Assembly: GCF_018459925.1 (NCBI RefSeq)
Contig: NZ_CP075371.1
Span: 1,612,001 to 1,676,000, forward strand
Length of the DNA stretch: 64,000 bases
Source of the DNA: Nocardioides aquaticus
Lineage (GTDB): Bacteria > Actinomycetota > Actinomycetes > Propionibacteriales > Nocardioidaceae
Direction: 5' to 3'
The notes below the pieces were generated by a model. It saw only the letters and a program-made list of their open reading frames with translations, had not been told where the DNA came from and ran no database searches. Positions within the stretch are counted from its first letter, which is position 1; every line of letters starts with the position of its first letter. The position numbers and the translations under genes are program-made. This document shows, piece by piece, positions 35,289 to 43,400 of the stretch.

Positions 35289-36749
35289 TCAGACGGCGAC
35301 CGACTGGTCGTCGGTCGGCTGGTCGTGGGTGGTTGCGGCGGCGAGGAGGAGGCTCTCGACCTCGCTGGGCTGGTAGCCCCACTTCGCCAGTGCGCCCAGG
35401 ACGCGGGCATCCCAGGAGTTCGGGTTGCGCCACGTGTGCTTGCCGGTGCTGTCCTCCCACGCGGTGACGACGGCCGCGAGCGTTGTCATGGTCGCGGCCT
35501 TCGGTGTGGCCTGCTGGTCGGCGAGCCCCTCGGCTGCCTGACGGCCGCCGCCGTACACCGACGCGGTGTCGAGTCCGAGGAGTTCGCGCAACGTCGGGTG
35601 GGCGGCGTCCATCGCCTTGGTGAGCGTGAACTGACCTCCGACGACGGCCTCGCAGATCAGGGCCTCGGCTCCCTGCGGCGGGGTCTTGCGGGTGAGGAAC
35701 TGGCGCAGCCAGTCGCGGCGGACGACCTCGGCGCTGGTCCAGGCCTTGTTGTTCGCGATGACGAGGCGGCGCTCCTCGCGTGCGGCCTCGGCCGCAGCCT
35801 CGTGGGCATCCTCGCTGGCATCGGCCATGCGCGTGCCGGTGAGGTAGGTCCAGCGCTGGACGAGTCCGGCGGCCTCGGGGTCGCGGCAGATCCACACGGG
35901 GGTGAACACCTGCACCGGCTCCGCGTCGTCCTCGTCGCTGTCGTCGCCGGTCTCGGGGTACTCCCACTCTCTGACCACCACGACGGCAGCGCCGGGCAGG
36001 TTGGGCCACTCGTCCTCGGGGACCGGCTCTCCGTCGGCGGCGCGGACGTGGTCCGACAGCCGGAATCGGTGGACGTCGCGCACCTCGTCGGGGTCGAGCA
36101 TGGGTAGCCCCTCGGCGCGGAGGCGATCAACCTCGGCGAAGAGTACGGCGCGCTCCCGGGCATCGTCGCGCAGGCGCTGGGCGGTGTGGGAGAGCGGTCG
36201 GCCGAACTGCTTGGCGCGCTCGAGTTGCTCGACGGCCTGGGCGTCGTGCTCGAACTCCGCGAAGATCGCCGCCTCGTCGAGCGTCAGGTCACCAGCGACG
36301 ACCCGGGCGCGGGTCTGTTCCTTGTCGGCCACAGACAGGGCGGCGTTGACCCGCTCGCGGGGGAGTGCGGCCCGCTTCGCGATCTGGGCAGCGCTGATGC
36401 CGACGAGCGCGAGCTGCTCGACGCCGTTGACGATCTCGCCGTCGCGCATGCCCGCGCGGTGGAGGTTCTCGACCATCTGGTCGGTGATCCGGTCGGCCTC
36501 GTCGGGCTTGGCGATGACCTGCGCTGGAATCTCGGAGAGTCCGACCTCTGCCGCGACGACGGTGCGCCGCTGGCCGCGCAGAACGACATACCCGCCGTCG
36601 TCGTCAAGGTAGACGGTCACCGGCTCCAGCACGCCGCGCTCTTTGATCGAGCGGGCGAACTCCTTGGCGTCTGCGTGCAGGTCGGTGCGGACGTTCGCGC
36701 CGATCTTGATCGTGCTGGGGTCCAGGCGGACGAACTGCGAGTCGCTCAT
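35289..36749 (-). CDS. ParB-like partition/regulatory protein
   Basis: A 486-residue ParB/Spo0J-type DNA-binding protein. The N-terminal ParB/Srx domain contains GANVRTDLHADAKEFARSIK, VVLRGQRRTVVAAEVG (arginine-rich box near residue 60) and DQMVENLHR. An HTH (GISAAQIAKRAALPRERVNA) follows near residues 115-135. The C-terminal half is long and contains helices rich in alanine and glutamate. ATG 36749 has an AAGGAGA site. No ParA-type partner lies next to it; the degenerate ParA-like genes in the transfer operons are distant. It may partition or regulate the element. Confidence 0.85.
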   Translation of the reverse strand: MSDSQFVRLDPSTIKIGANVRTDLHADAKEFARSIKERGVLEPVTVYLDDDGGYVVLRGQRRTVVAAEVGLSEIPAQVIAKPDEADRITDQMVENLHRAGMRDGEIVNGVEQLALVGISAAQIAKRAALPRERVNAALSVADKEQTRARVVAGDLTLDEAAIFAEFEHDAQAVEQLERAKQFGRPLSHTAQRLRDDARERAVLFAEVDRLRAEGLPMLDPDEVRDVHRFRLSDHVRAADGEPVPEDEWPNLPGAAVVVVREWEYPETGDDSDEDDAEPVQVFTPVWICRDPEAAGLVQRWTYLTGTRMADASEDAHEAAAEAAREERRLVIANNKAWTSAEVVRRDWLRQFLTRKTPPQGAEALICEAVVGGQFTLTKAMDAAHPTLRELLGLDTASVYGGGRQAAEGLADQQATPKAATMTTLAAVVTAWEDSTGKHTWRNPNSWDARVLGALAKWGYQPSEVESLLLAAATTHDQPTDDQSVAV

Positions 36750-36788
36750 CGGGTCTCCTTCGGTTGGTTGAGCGGTCAGTGGCAGCGT

Positions 36789-36999
36789 GTGAGCCGGTCG
36801 GCTCCGCTGGCGCTTCTCTGTTCCGGGATGTGGAAGCACGCCCCGGAAGTGCTGGCTGTGCTCGACCTCATCGCCGCCTTCCCTCGGTGAGCCGGCCTCA
36901 CAGCGTGCACGGGGTGTGGCACCCAAGCCATGGGCTGTGTGAGCGGCCTCTGAGCCCCTCGGTGAGCCAAGGAAGAAGTTCTCGACAGGTGTGAGCCGC
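36789..36999. repeat. Five dispersed GTGAGC repeats upstream of parB
   Basis: GTGAGCCGG or close variants occur at 36789, 36887, 36939 (GTGAGCGG), 36962 and 36991 in the non-coding interval between the divergent parB and 37068 genes. All five read in the same direction. They could be binding sites for the adjacent ParB or part of an origin of transfer. No other feature was seen between 36750 and 37034. Confidence 0.45.
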
Positions 37000-37034
37000 T
37001 GGCCTGTCCATTCGCAAGAGTTCACGTGCTTGCA

Positions 37035-37056
37035 GTTCGTAGCGGGAACTACGAAC
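37035..37056. promoter_or_regulatory. Palindrome GTTCGTAG-N6-CTACGAAC
   Basis: Perfect 8-base arms at 37035-37042 and 37049-37056 around CGGGAA. It lies 12 bases before ATG 37068 and in the shared upstream region of parB. The symmetry suits a dimeric repressor. A TTGCAG hexamer at 37030 could be a -35 element overlapped by the site. The binding protein is unknown. Confidence 0.5.
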
Positions 37057-37067
37057 GCGAGGCGCAC

Positions 37068-37511
37068 ATGGGAATCGAGACAACGAAGGCGCTTCGGGCG
37101 AGGCGCCGGGAGTTGGACGCTCGCCTCGCTCGGCTGATCCAGCGGCTGGATGAGCGCAGTCCGGTCGGCATCGCCCGACGGTCCCGCATGAGTGAGGCCG
37201 CTCGTCTGGTCCGTCGGCGGCTCAAGGCGCTCGCGGTGGCACAAGAGGCGGTGGCGGCGATCGAGTTCGAGGTCGGTCACGTCCTTCTGCGGCTCGTCGG
37301 CGAAGGGCTTTCGCGCAACGAGGCGTTCGAGCTGGCCGGCATCACCCGGGCCCACGGGCGCCGGTACGTCCATCTCGCCGGAGCTGCATCTCCCCGGCTT
37401 CTCGACGCGTCATCCACAGATCCGGCCGCGGCCGCCCGGGCGACGGCGCAATCCGGCCACCTTGAGCCCGATGGCACCCACCCGGGCGCCGCTCACGAAG
37501 GGAAACCCTGA
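37068..37511 (+). CDS. Unknown helical basic protein
   Basis: A 147-residue protein rich in arginine and leucine (RARRRELDARLARLIQRLDE, residues about 9-28), likely a coiled coil, followed by a region with an HTH-like pattern (LSRNEAFELAGITRAHGRRY) near residue 90. That could bind DNA. The tail is alanine/proline rich. ATG 37068 is preferred because an in-frame GTG at 37026 would place the palindromic operator inside the gene. It starts a three-gene run (TGATG and ATGA junctions). No family recognised. Confidence 0.55.
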   Translation: MGIETTKALRARRRELDARLARLIQRLDERSPVGIARRSRMSEAARLVRRRLKALAVAQEAVAAIEFEVGHVLLRLVGEGLSRNEAFELAGITRAHGRRYVHLAGAASPRLLDASSTDPAAAARATAQSGHLEPDGTHPGAAHEGKP

Positions 37512-37807
37512 TGCTGCTCTCGCACGCAGTCACGCTCGCCGAGGCCCGCTCTTACGTCGCCGCCCTCGCCGACAACGCCCATACGTTCGACGCCTCCGTG
37601 GAGTACGAACACGTCCTCCTCGAGCTCGACACGATCCATGGCGGAGAGTTCCCCCCGCTCACCGAGGTCCTTGTCGACAAGCGCGACGTCCTCTACGCCG
37701 TCGCCGAGGCCGCCATAGAGGAGCTCGTCAAGCACGGCGTCGACGGGCTCCAGGTCGAGCTCGTCCTCGCCAGGCTGGAGGACGCCCGAGCGCTGGACCG
37801 GCAATGA
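37511..37807 (+). CDS. Small acidic hypothetical protein
   Basis: A 98-residue acidic, helical protein (LSHAVTLAEARSYVAALADN at the start; AAIEELVKHGVDGLQVELVL near the end). It overlaps the gene before by one base and the gene after by ATGA, which indicates translational coupling. No membrane helix or catalytic motif is visible. The acidic character next to a basic coiled-coil protein could reflect a complex, but this is guesswork. Confidence 0.6.
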   Translation: MLLSHAVTLAEARSYVAALADNAHTFDASVEYEHVLLELDTIHGGEFPPLTEVLVDKRDVLYAVAEAAIEELVKHGVDGLQVELVLARLEDARALDRQ

Positions 37808-39114
37808 CGTACGGCGAGAACGGCCACCAACTTCGGTCCGAGCTGACCACGCTGCTTCGCCAGCACCGCATCCAGCAGCGACTCGGCGGACCAGGGATCC
37901 ACACTGTGCCCGAGTCGACCACCGCTGAACAGCGTGCGCTGCTCGGCGAGCAGATCCAGCGCTTTCGCTACGCGACCCTCGCGTGGTGCCTGCATGCGGT
38001 CGTCGCCGCGAATCCTCGCCTCAATCTCGAACGGACCACCGAGAGGTCACGCCGGCCGGCCGAGGAACTGCGATACCGACTCGCCCAGTCCATCAAGGCG
38101 TCGAATGCCGGCCTGCCCCCGCTCCACGAGCTGACCACACCACGTGAGTTCCCGATGGTGGAGAGCTGGCGCCAGGTCGCCAGGGCCGCCGTACTCGGCG
38201 AACACGACTTCGGCGGTCTCATGGACCACGGCCGACTGACGCCCGCGCAGTCCAGCACTGTCCTGAGGGACGCCGCCGAGGTCGCGAGGGCTCTCGTCGT
38301 CCTAGACAAGCGATACGAGAACATCCCCGGCTGGATCCCTATCCGCGAGCGCGGTCGGCTCGACCGTGCCGCCCAGACGGCCGGCGTCTTCGCCGGATAC
38401 GACGAACCCGACTACTCGGTGGACCACAAGGGCTGGCGTCCTCCGCCGGCGACGATCGACGGGGGCCCGCTACCAGGGATTGGCGGAGTACTGCAGGCCG
38501 AGCACAACATGCTCGTGCACCTCGCCAGTTTCCCGAACGCGCTCAACCTGCGCCGCGTGATGGACGGCCAGCGAATCCTGTCGCACGAGGCGGCTCGTCG
38601 CGCACCCAACGTTGCGCCCGACCTGATCGAGAAGTGGCTCGACCGGGAGCAGACCTACAAGAAGCTCATTGACGAGACCAGAGACGTCGGCGGACCGGTC
38701 GGCAGCGGGGGATCGGCGGCTGCTGAAGCCGCCAACGCAGTCGGCCGACTTCGTCATGTCCACGTCGACGAAATCACGACGCCGGAGCCGCTCCGAGACC
38801 TGGACAAGCTCTTCATCCGGACAGACGCCCGGGTCGCGGCGATCATCGAGCAGGGTGTCGCCGATCGGCTGTACTTCATCAGCGTGAAGGTGCCCCGGAT
38901 CATCGATTCGTCTGGCGAGCTGGTGAGCCCCGTCCGCGAGCGGTACGTCCCCATCGCGACCCCGATCAACACCGAACTCCTCGCGATCGCTCGGAACGAG
39001 CTGCGGCCCGCGCCAGTCGTGGCAGCTTTTTCAGCCGGCGCCCACGAGAGCCGACAGCAGCTCCTGGAGTCGCTTGATCACCGACCGGATCGGACCCGAG
39101 GCCCTGGCCGGTAG
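37804..39114 (+). CDS. Unknown 436-residue protein
   Basis: A soluble, mostly helical protein without a motif I can name. Features are a basic N-terminal third (LRYRLAQSIKASNAGLPPLH), a conserved-looking GWIPIRERGRLDRAAQTAG segment near residue 178, an acidic/aromatic DYSVDHKGWRPPP patch and a strand-rich C-terminus (DRLYFISVKVPRIID). ATG 37804 overlaps the small gene upstream; the longer frame from 37192 is a shadow of the two preceding genes. It is the last gene of a three-gene unit divergent from parB. It may belong to element maintenance. Confidence 0.6.
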   Translation: MTYGENGHQLRSELTTLLRQHRIQQRLGGPGIHTVPESTTAEQRALLGEQIQRFRYATLAWCLHAVVAANPRLNLERTTERSRRPAEELRYRLAQSIKASNAGLPPLHELTTPREFPMVESWRQVARAAVLGEHDFGGLMDHGRLTPAQSSTVLRDAAEVARALVVLDKRYENIPGWIPIRERGRLDRAAQTAGVFAGYDEPDYSVDHKGWRPPPATIDGGPLPGIGGVLQAEHNMLVHLASFPNALNLRRVMDGQRILSHEAARRAPNVAPDLIEKWLDREQTYKKLIDETRDVGGPVGSGGSAAAEAANAVGRLRHVHVDEITTPEPLRDLDKLFIRTDARVAAIIEQGVADRLYFISVKVPRIIDSSGELVSPVRERYVPIATPINTELLAIARNELRPAPVVAAFSAGAHESRQQLLESLDHRPDRTRGPGR

Positions 39115-39305
39115 GCAGGGAGTGGACTGTCCGAAGGTGACACCAGGTCCCGAAAGCGATGCCGGTGACGTCGGGGACGACTGCCCTCGGACCCCGCAGA
39201 GGCGTCACGGCCCCGCAGGGTTTTGACCGCAGCGCCCGGGTGCATGCCTGCTCGCCCTCACACGCACTGGACGTGACGTGAATGGCAAAGCCAGGCGAGT
39301 GAACT

Positions 39306-39380
39306 GTGAATCCGATCAACACTTGACACTGGGGTTCCGGGGGACTACCTTGGTTCATGGGGTTCGACAATCGGATTCAC
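39306..39380 (+). promoter_or_regulatory. Promoter flanked by an 11-bp inverted repeat, upstream of the NYN/Hsd operon
   Basis: A sigma-70-like promoter, TTGACA (39323-39328), 17 bases, TACCTT (39346-39351), lies between perfect inverted arms GTGAATCCGAT (39306-39316) and ATCGGATTCAC (39370-39380). The arm centres are 64 bases apart, close to six helical turns, so one dimer could bridge both sides of the promoter. The second arm covers about +12 of the expected transcript. The ribosome site AGGTAGGG and ATG 39401 follow. In 39115-39305 I see nothing else of note. Confidence 0.6.
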
Positions 39381-39400
39381 ACCAACAGACAGGTAGGGTA

Positions 39401-39901
39401 ATGTTCACAAACATGGCGGCCGCGCTCCCGCAGAAGAAGCGCTCGCTGCGGGGACGTCGCCTCGTGGTTGTGGACATCGAGAACGTGGTGGGAGGAGCCG
39501 TCTTGGCGATCGAACAGGCTGTGCGTGCACGTCTTTCAATCAAGGAGGTGGCCGCGCTGAACGGTTCCGAGCATGTCGTAATCGGCACGAGTCACGTCGG
39601 GGTCGTTTCGACCGGGCTCGGCTGGCCGGGTCCTCGCCTCGTTGTCCGGTCCGGCGAGAACGGCGCAGACCTCGCCTTGCTTGATGTCCTCACGGAGGAA
39701 CGGGTCGCGGAGCGGTTTGACGAGGTGGTGCTCGTGTCAGGCGACGGCATCTTCGCCGAGGCGGTCGCCGACCTTGGGTCCGCTGGTGTCGAGGTCACGG
39801 TTGTGGGACATCCCGGCCGTTGCTCGAAGCGTCTGCGGCTGGCGGCACGGCGCACGGTCCTCTTCGATCGACTCGGTGTGGGCTTCGGGGGAGCGGCGTG
39901 A
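39401..39901 (+). CDS. NYN-domain putative RNase
   Basis: A 166-residue NYN (PIN-like) protein. The acidic catalytic residues of the fold are visible: the first Asp in LVVVDIENVVGG (residues about 22-33) with its conserved Asn, a central ENGADLALLDVL, and VLVSGDGIFAEAVADL (about 110-125), the SGDGxF signature. Such proteins cut RNA in toxin-antitoxin, decay and phage defence settings. It is the first gene of the packed operon that continues into three DNA methylases and a type I restriction system. ATG 39401 has an AGGTAGGG site; an in-frame ATG at 39413 is also possible. Confidence 0.8.
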   Translation: MFTNMAAALPQKKRSLRGRRLVVVDIENVVGGAVLAIEQAVRARLSIKEVAALNGSEHVVIGTSHVGVVSTGLGWPGPRLVVRSGENGADLALLDVLTEERVAERFDEVVLVSGDGIFAEAVADLGSAGVEVTVVGHPGRCSKRLRLAARRTVLFDRLGVGFGGAA

Positions 39902-41904
39902 TCCAGAACAGGGACGAAGGCCTCGTCTCGCCGAGCGACATTGCTGACATAGCCGGCGTGTCGCGTGGCGCGGTAAGCAACTGGCGCAAGCGCGACGGCT
40001 CATTTCCCCAGCCCGTGGCAGGCTCGGCCACCAAGCCTCTCTTCTCGCTCTCCGACGTCAGTGGCTGGCTCGAAGCCACAGGAAAGCGCGCAACGGCCCA
40101 TCGTGTGGAGGAGCCACGAGCTGACGCCATGGAGGTCTGGGCGGCGCTCAATCTGCTGCGAGGGTCTCTGCCAGCAGAGGAGATCGCGGAGTTAGTTCTG
40201 ACAGTGGCGACTTCGCGCACGGAAGGCGGTCACGTCGACTTCGACGATGAGCGTATACCGGCAGACATCTTGGAGCGGGTCGTCCATGTCATCGAGAAGA
40301 CGGACCGCACTGACCTCGGGGAGATTGCCGACTTCGCCCTGGAGCGGCTCGCACGCTCGCAGGGCAAGATGGGGGCCGACTTAGGGTTCGTTGGATCCCG
40401 CACGACGACGCTGTTGGCCAACCTCGCTTCGACGCTGCACGGGGGCGTCTTGTATGACCCAGCTTGCGGCATCGCCGCAGCGCTTCTGGATGCGGTCAAG
40501 CTCGGAGCCAGACCAGCACGAATGGTCGGTCATGACATCAACCCGCGGGCCCTTCGCATCGCATCGCAGCGCGCCGAGCTTCACGGTGTTGACCTCGACC
40601 TTGCGCTAACGAACGTTCTCGCTGAAGACATCGATCCGACACTTCGTGCCGACGTGATCGTGCTCGAGCCACCGTTCGGCGTTCGGCTCGAAGGCACGGC
40701 GCGCCTCACTGACGCACGCTTCGACTTCGGTACGCCACCCCGGTCATCGGCAGACACGGCCTGGCTCCAACACACGATTGCGCACCTCGCGGATGACGGG
40801 CGTGCCTACGTGTTGAGCCCGGCGGGGACGCTCTTCCGCAGCGGTGAGGAAGGCCGGATCCGTGCCGAACTCGTGAAGCACGGTTGCGTCGAGGCCATCG
40901 TGGGCCTCCCTGGCAAGCTCTTGCCACACACGTCAATCCCGTTGGCGCTGTGGGTGCTCCGCCGCCCCGTCCCGGAGGCGGCGATCGAGAGCGTTCTCTT
41001 CATCGACGCAGCCGAGACGGTCTCGCCCGAGCACAACGTCGCCACCTGGCTGACGGACGCGAATGCGCGCGAGAGCGTCCCTCACGCGGTGGTCGCGATC
41101 ACCGACGTCCTAGCCGCGGAGTCGCTTCTCACGCCTCACCGTTGGGTGGACCGCACGGAACGTGAGCCGAGCGACGTTGCCGACGCCTACCGACAGGGTT
41201 GGTCCGCGATCACCGACACCATGAGGAAACTGCAGAACGTCCTCAAGTCGTTTGAGCACTTCGCGAGTTTCTCGAAGTCGCGGGTCATGACCGTGAGCGA
41301 ACTGGTCGACCAAGGGGTGCTTGACATGCGCATGGGCCGCCCCAAGGACCGCTATGAGGACGCGCCTGAAGAGCTTCGCGAGCGCATCGCCACAGCCTCG
41401 GACGTGCGCGACGGCACGCTGCGTGAACTTGGTATCGACACCGAATACGACGACTACCCCGAACTGACCTGGGAGGGCGACGTCCTGGTGACGACGATGA
41501 ACACCATCCGCGCCCGAGTAGACGAGGCCGGTGGACACCTGCCGTCAACAGGGGTCTATCGACTCCGAGTGCTGGACCGGGAAGTGCTGTCTCCGGGGTA
41601 TCTCGCCATTGCGCTCTCTGGCAGCTGGAACGACAGATTCCAAGGCGGCACCACCATCCAGCGGGCATCGATCAAGGACCTTGAGGTCCCGCTCGTTCCC
41701 CTGACGGAACAGCGTGACATTCAACTTGCGGTTCTCTCGATCCAACTGCTCCACGAGCACTCGGCCGATATGGCCGAGGAGGCAAGCGCCGTGGGAACCG
41801 CCCTCCTGGACGCCGTCCGCTACAACGCACGACTCGCGAATCCAGACATTTCTGTCGGAACGACCGACCAAGATGGCCTGAACGACTCTGAGGGAGCCAA
41901 GTGA
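39898..41904 (+). CDS. HTH - N6-DNA methylase - specificity-like fusion with EPPF motif
   Basis: A 668-residue protein starting at GTG 39898. The N-terminus has an HTH (SPSDIADIAGVSRGAVSNWR). The middle is an HsdM-like methylase: SAM motif I DPACGIAAALLDA near residue 187 and a motif IV region VIVLEPPFGVRL near 257. The usual NPPF/NPPY asparagine, which positions the adenine amino group, is glutamate. The last about 200 residues (from SRVMTVSELVDQGVLDMRMG) resemble a target-recognition half of HsdS. It may methylate weakly or only recognise DNA, and with its HTH it may also regulate the operon. It overlaps the NYN and HsdM1 genes by four bases each. Confidence 0.75.
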   Translation: MIQNRDEGLVSPSDIADIAGVSRGAVSNWRKRDGSFPQPVAGSATKPLFSLSDVSGWLEATGKRATAHRVEEPRADAMEVWAALNLLRGSLPAEEIAELVLTVATSRTEGGHVDFDDERIPADILERVVHVIEKTDRTDLGEIADFALERLARSQGKMGADLGFVGSRTTTLLANLASTLHGGVLYDPACGIAAALLDAVKLGARPARMVGHDINPRALRIASQRAELHGVDLDLALTNVLAEDIDPTLRADVIVLEPPFGVRLEGTARLTDARFDFGTPPRSSADTAWLQHTIAHLADDGRAYVLSPAGTLFRSGEEGRIRAELVKHGCVEAIVGLPGKLLPHTSIPLALWVLRRPVPEAAIESVLFIDAAETVSPEHNVATWLTDANARESVPHAVVAITDVLAAESLLTPHRWVDRTEREPSDVADAYRQGWSAITDTMRKLQNVLKSFEHFASFSKSRVMTVSELVDQGVLDMRMGRPKDRYEDAPEELRERIATASDVRDGTLRELGIDTEYDDYPELTWEGDVLVTTMNTIRARVDEAGGHLPSTGVYRLRVLDREVLSPGYLAIALSGSWNDRFQGGTTIQRASIKDLEVPLVPLTEQRDIQLAVLSIQLLHEHSADMAEEASAVGTALLDAVRYNARLANPDISVGTTDQDGLNDSEGAK

Positions 41905-43400
41905 CCGACCGCCTTACCCTGCCCGAGCTGCAGCAGTACCTTGCCAAGGCCGCCGACATTCTCCGCGGCAGCATCGACCAGGCCGACTTCAAGGCGTACA
42001 TCTTTCCGCTGATGTTCTTCAAGCGGATCAGCGACGTCTACCTGGAGGAGTTCGCCCAGGCGCTGGAGGAGTCCGGCGGCGACCACGAGTTCGCGGCCTT
42101 CGCCGAGAATCACCGCTTCGCCATTCCTGATGGCAACCTGTGGGACGACATACGAAACCACACTGAAAACATCGGCAGCGCGCTGCAGACGGCGTTCCGC
42201 GAGATCGAGAAGGCCAACCCTGAGACGCTCTACGGCATCTTCGGCAACGCCAACTGGACCAACAAGGACAAGCTGCCCGACCGGAAGCTCGCCGACCTGA
42301 TCGAGCACTTCTCGAGCAAGACACTCTCCAACGCGAACGTGGCCCCCGACGTGTTCGGCAACGCGTATGAATACCTCATCAAGCGCTTCGCCGACCAGTC
42401 GAACAAGAAGGCTGGCGAGTATTACACCCCCCGCTCGGTCGTCGGTTTGCTCATCAACATCCTCAACCCGATCGAGGGTGAGAGCGTCTACGACCCGGCG
42501 TGCGGCACTGGCGGCATGCTCATCGAGGTCATCGAGCACGTCAAGGCCGCCGGCGGCAGCCCCAAGACGCTGTGGGGCAAGCTGTACGGCCAGGAGAAGG
42601 TGCTCGCCACCTCGGGCATCGCCCGGATGAACCTCCTGCTCCACGGCGTCGAGGACTTCAAGATCATCCGCGAGGACACCCTGCGTAGCCCCGCCTTCTA
42701 CACCGGCAATCGCCTCGCGCAGTTCGACTGTGTCGTCGCCAACCCGCCGTTCTCCTTGAAGAACTGGGGTGAGACCGAGTGGGGATCCGACAAGTGGGGG
42801 CGCAACGCCCTCGGTGGCGTCCCGCCGAAGGGATACGCCGACTGGGCCTGGGTCCAGCACATGCTCACCTCCGCACGCCCTACGACCGGCCGCGTCGCCG
42901 TCGTCCTGCCCCAGGGCGCACTCTTCCGTCAGGGTGCGGAGGCTCGGATTCGCACTCACATCCTTAAGTCGGATGTCGTCGACGCCGTGATCGGACTTGC
43001 ACCCAATCTGTTCTACGGAACCGGCCTGGCGGCCTGTGTCCTGGTCCTGCGACCCCAGAAGCAGCCCGACGAGAAGGGCAAGGTCCTCTTCATCAACGGA
43101 GAGAGCCTGCTCAAGAAGGGGCGCAACCAGAACACCCTGGAGCCCAAGCACGCTCAGCAGCTCCTTGACGCTTACGAGAAGTCCGACGACATCGACGGCC
43201 TCTCGCGCGTCGTCGACCTCGACGAGATCGCCGGAAATAGCTACAACCTCAACATCCCGCTCTACGTTGCCCCCGCAGACATCGGCGAGAAGCTGACGCT
43301 CGAGCAGGCGCTCGCCGACCTCGAAGCGGCCGGTGCCAGGGCCGCGGACACCCGCTGGGTCCTGGAGGCAGAGCTGGCGAAGTGGGGGCTGTCGGCATGA
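41901..43400 (+). CDS. hsdM: Type I restriction N6-adenine methylase HsdM (first)
   Basis: A 499-residue HsdM subunit. It has the N-terminal helical HsdM_N domain (LRGSIDQADFKAYIFPLMFF), SAM motif I DPACGTGGMLIEV near residue 197 and the catalytic CVVANPPFSLKNW near 278. It would methylate adenine with HsdS as the sequence reader. It lies four bases into the HTH-methylase gene and overlaps the second hsdM. Motifs are complete. The presence of a second, clearly different HsdM directly after it is unusual. Confidence 0.93.
   Translation: MTDRLTLPELQQYLAKAADILRGSIDQADFKAYIFPLMFFKRISDVYLEEFAQALEESGGDHEFAAFAENHRFAIPDGNLWDDIRNHTENIGSALQTAFREIEKANPETLYGIFGNANWTNKDKLPDRKLADLIEHFSSKTLSNANVAPDVFGNAYEYLIKRFADQSNKKAGEYYTPRSVVGLLINILNPIEGESVYDPACGTGGMLIEVIEHVKAAGGSPKTLWGKLYGQEKVLATSGIARMNLLLHGVEDFKIIREDTLRSPAFYTGNRLAQFDCVVANPPFSLKNWGETEWGSDKWGRNALGGVPPKGYADWAWVQHMLTSARPTTGRVAVVLPQGALFRQGAEARIRTHILKSDVVDAVIGLAPNLFYGTGLAACVLVLRPQKQPDEKGKVLFINGESLLKKGRNQNTLEPKHAQQLLDAYEKSDDIDGLSRVVDLDEIAGNSYNLNIPLYVAPADIGEKLTLEQALADLEAAGARAADTRWVLEAELAKWGLSA

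Noticed and set aside
36750..37067. CRISPR array
   Set aside because: The GTGAGC repeats are short and irregularly spaced (23 to 98 bases), and there are no cas genes.
37192..37803. Upstream extension of the 436-residue unknown protein
   Set aside because: It overlaps two genes with good overlaps and is arginine/proline rich as shadow frames are. ATG 37804 fits the ATGA junction.
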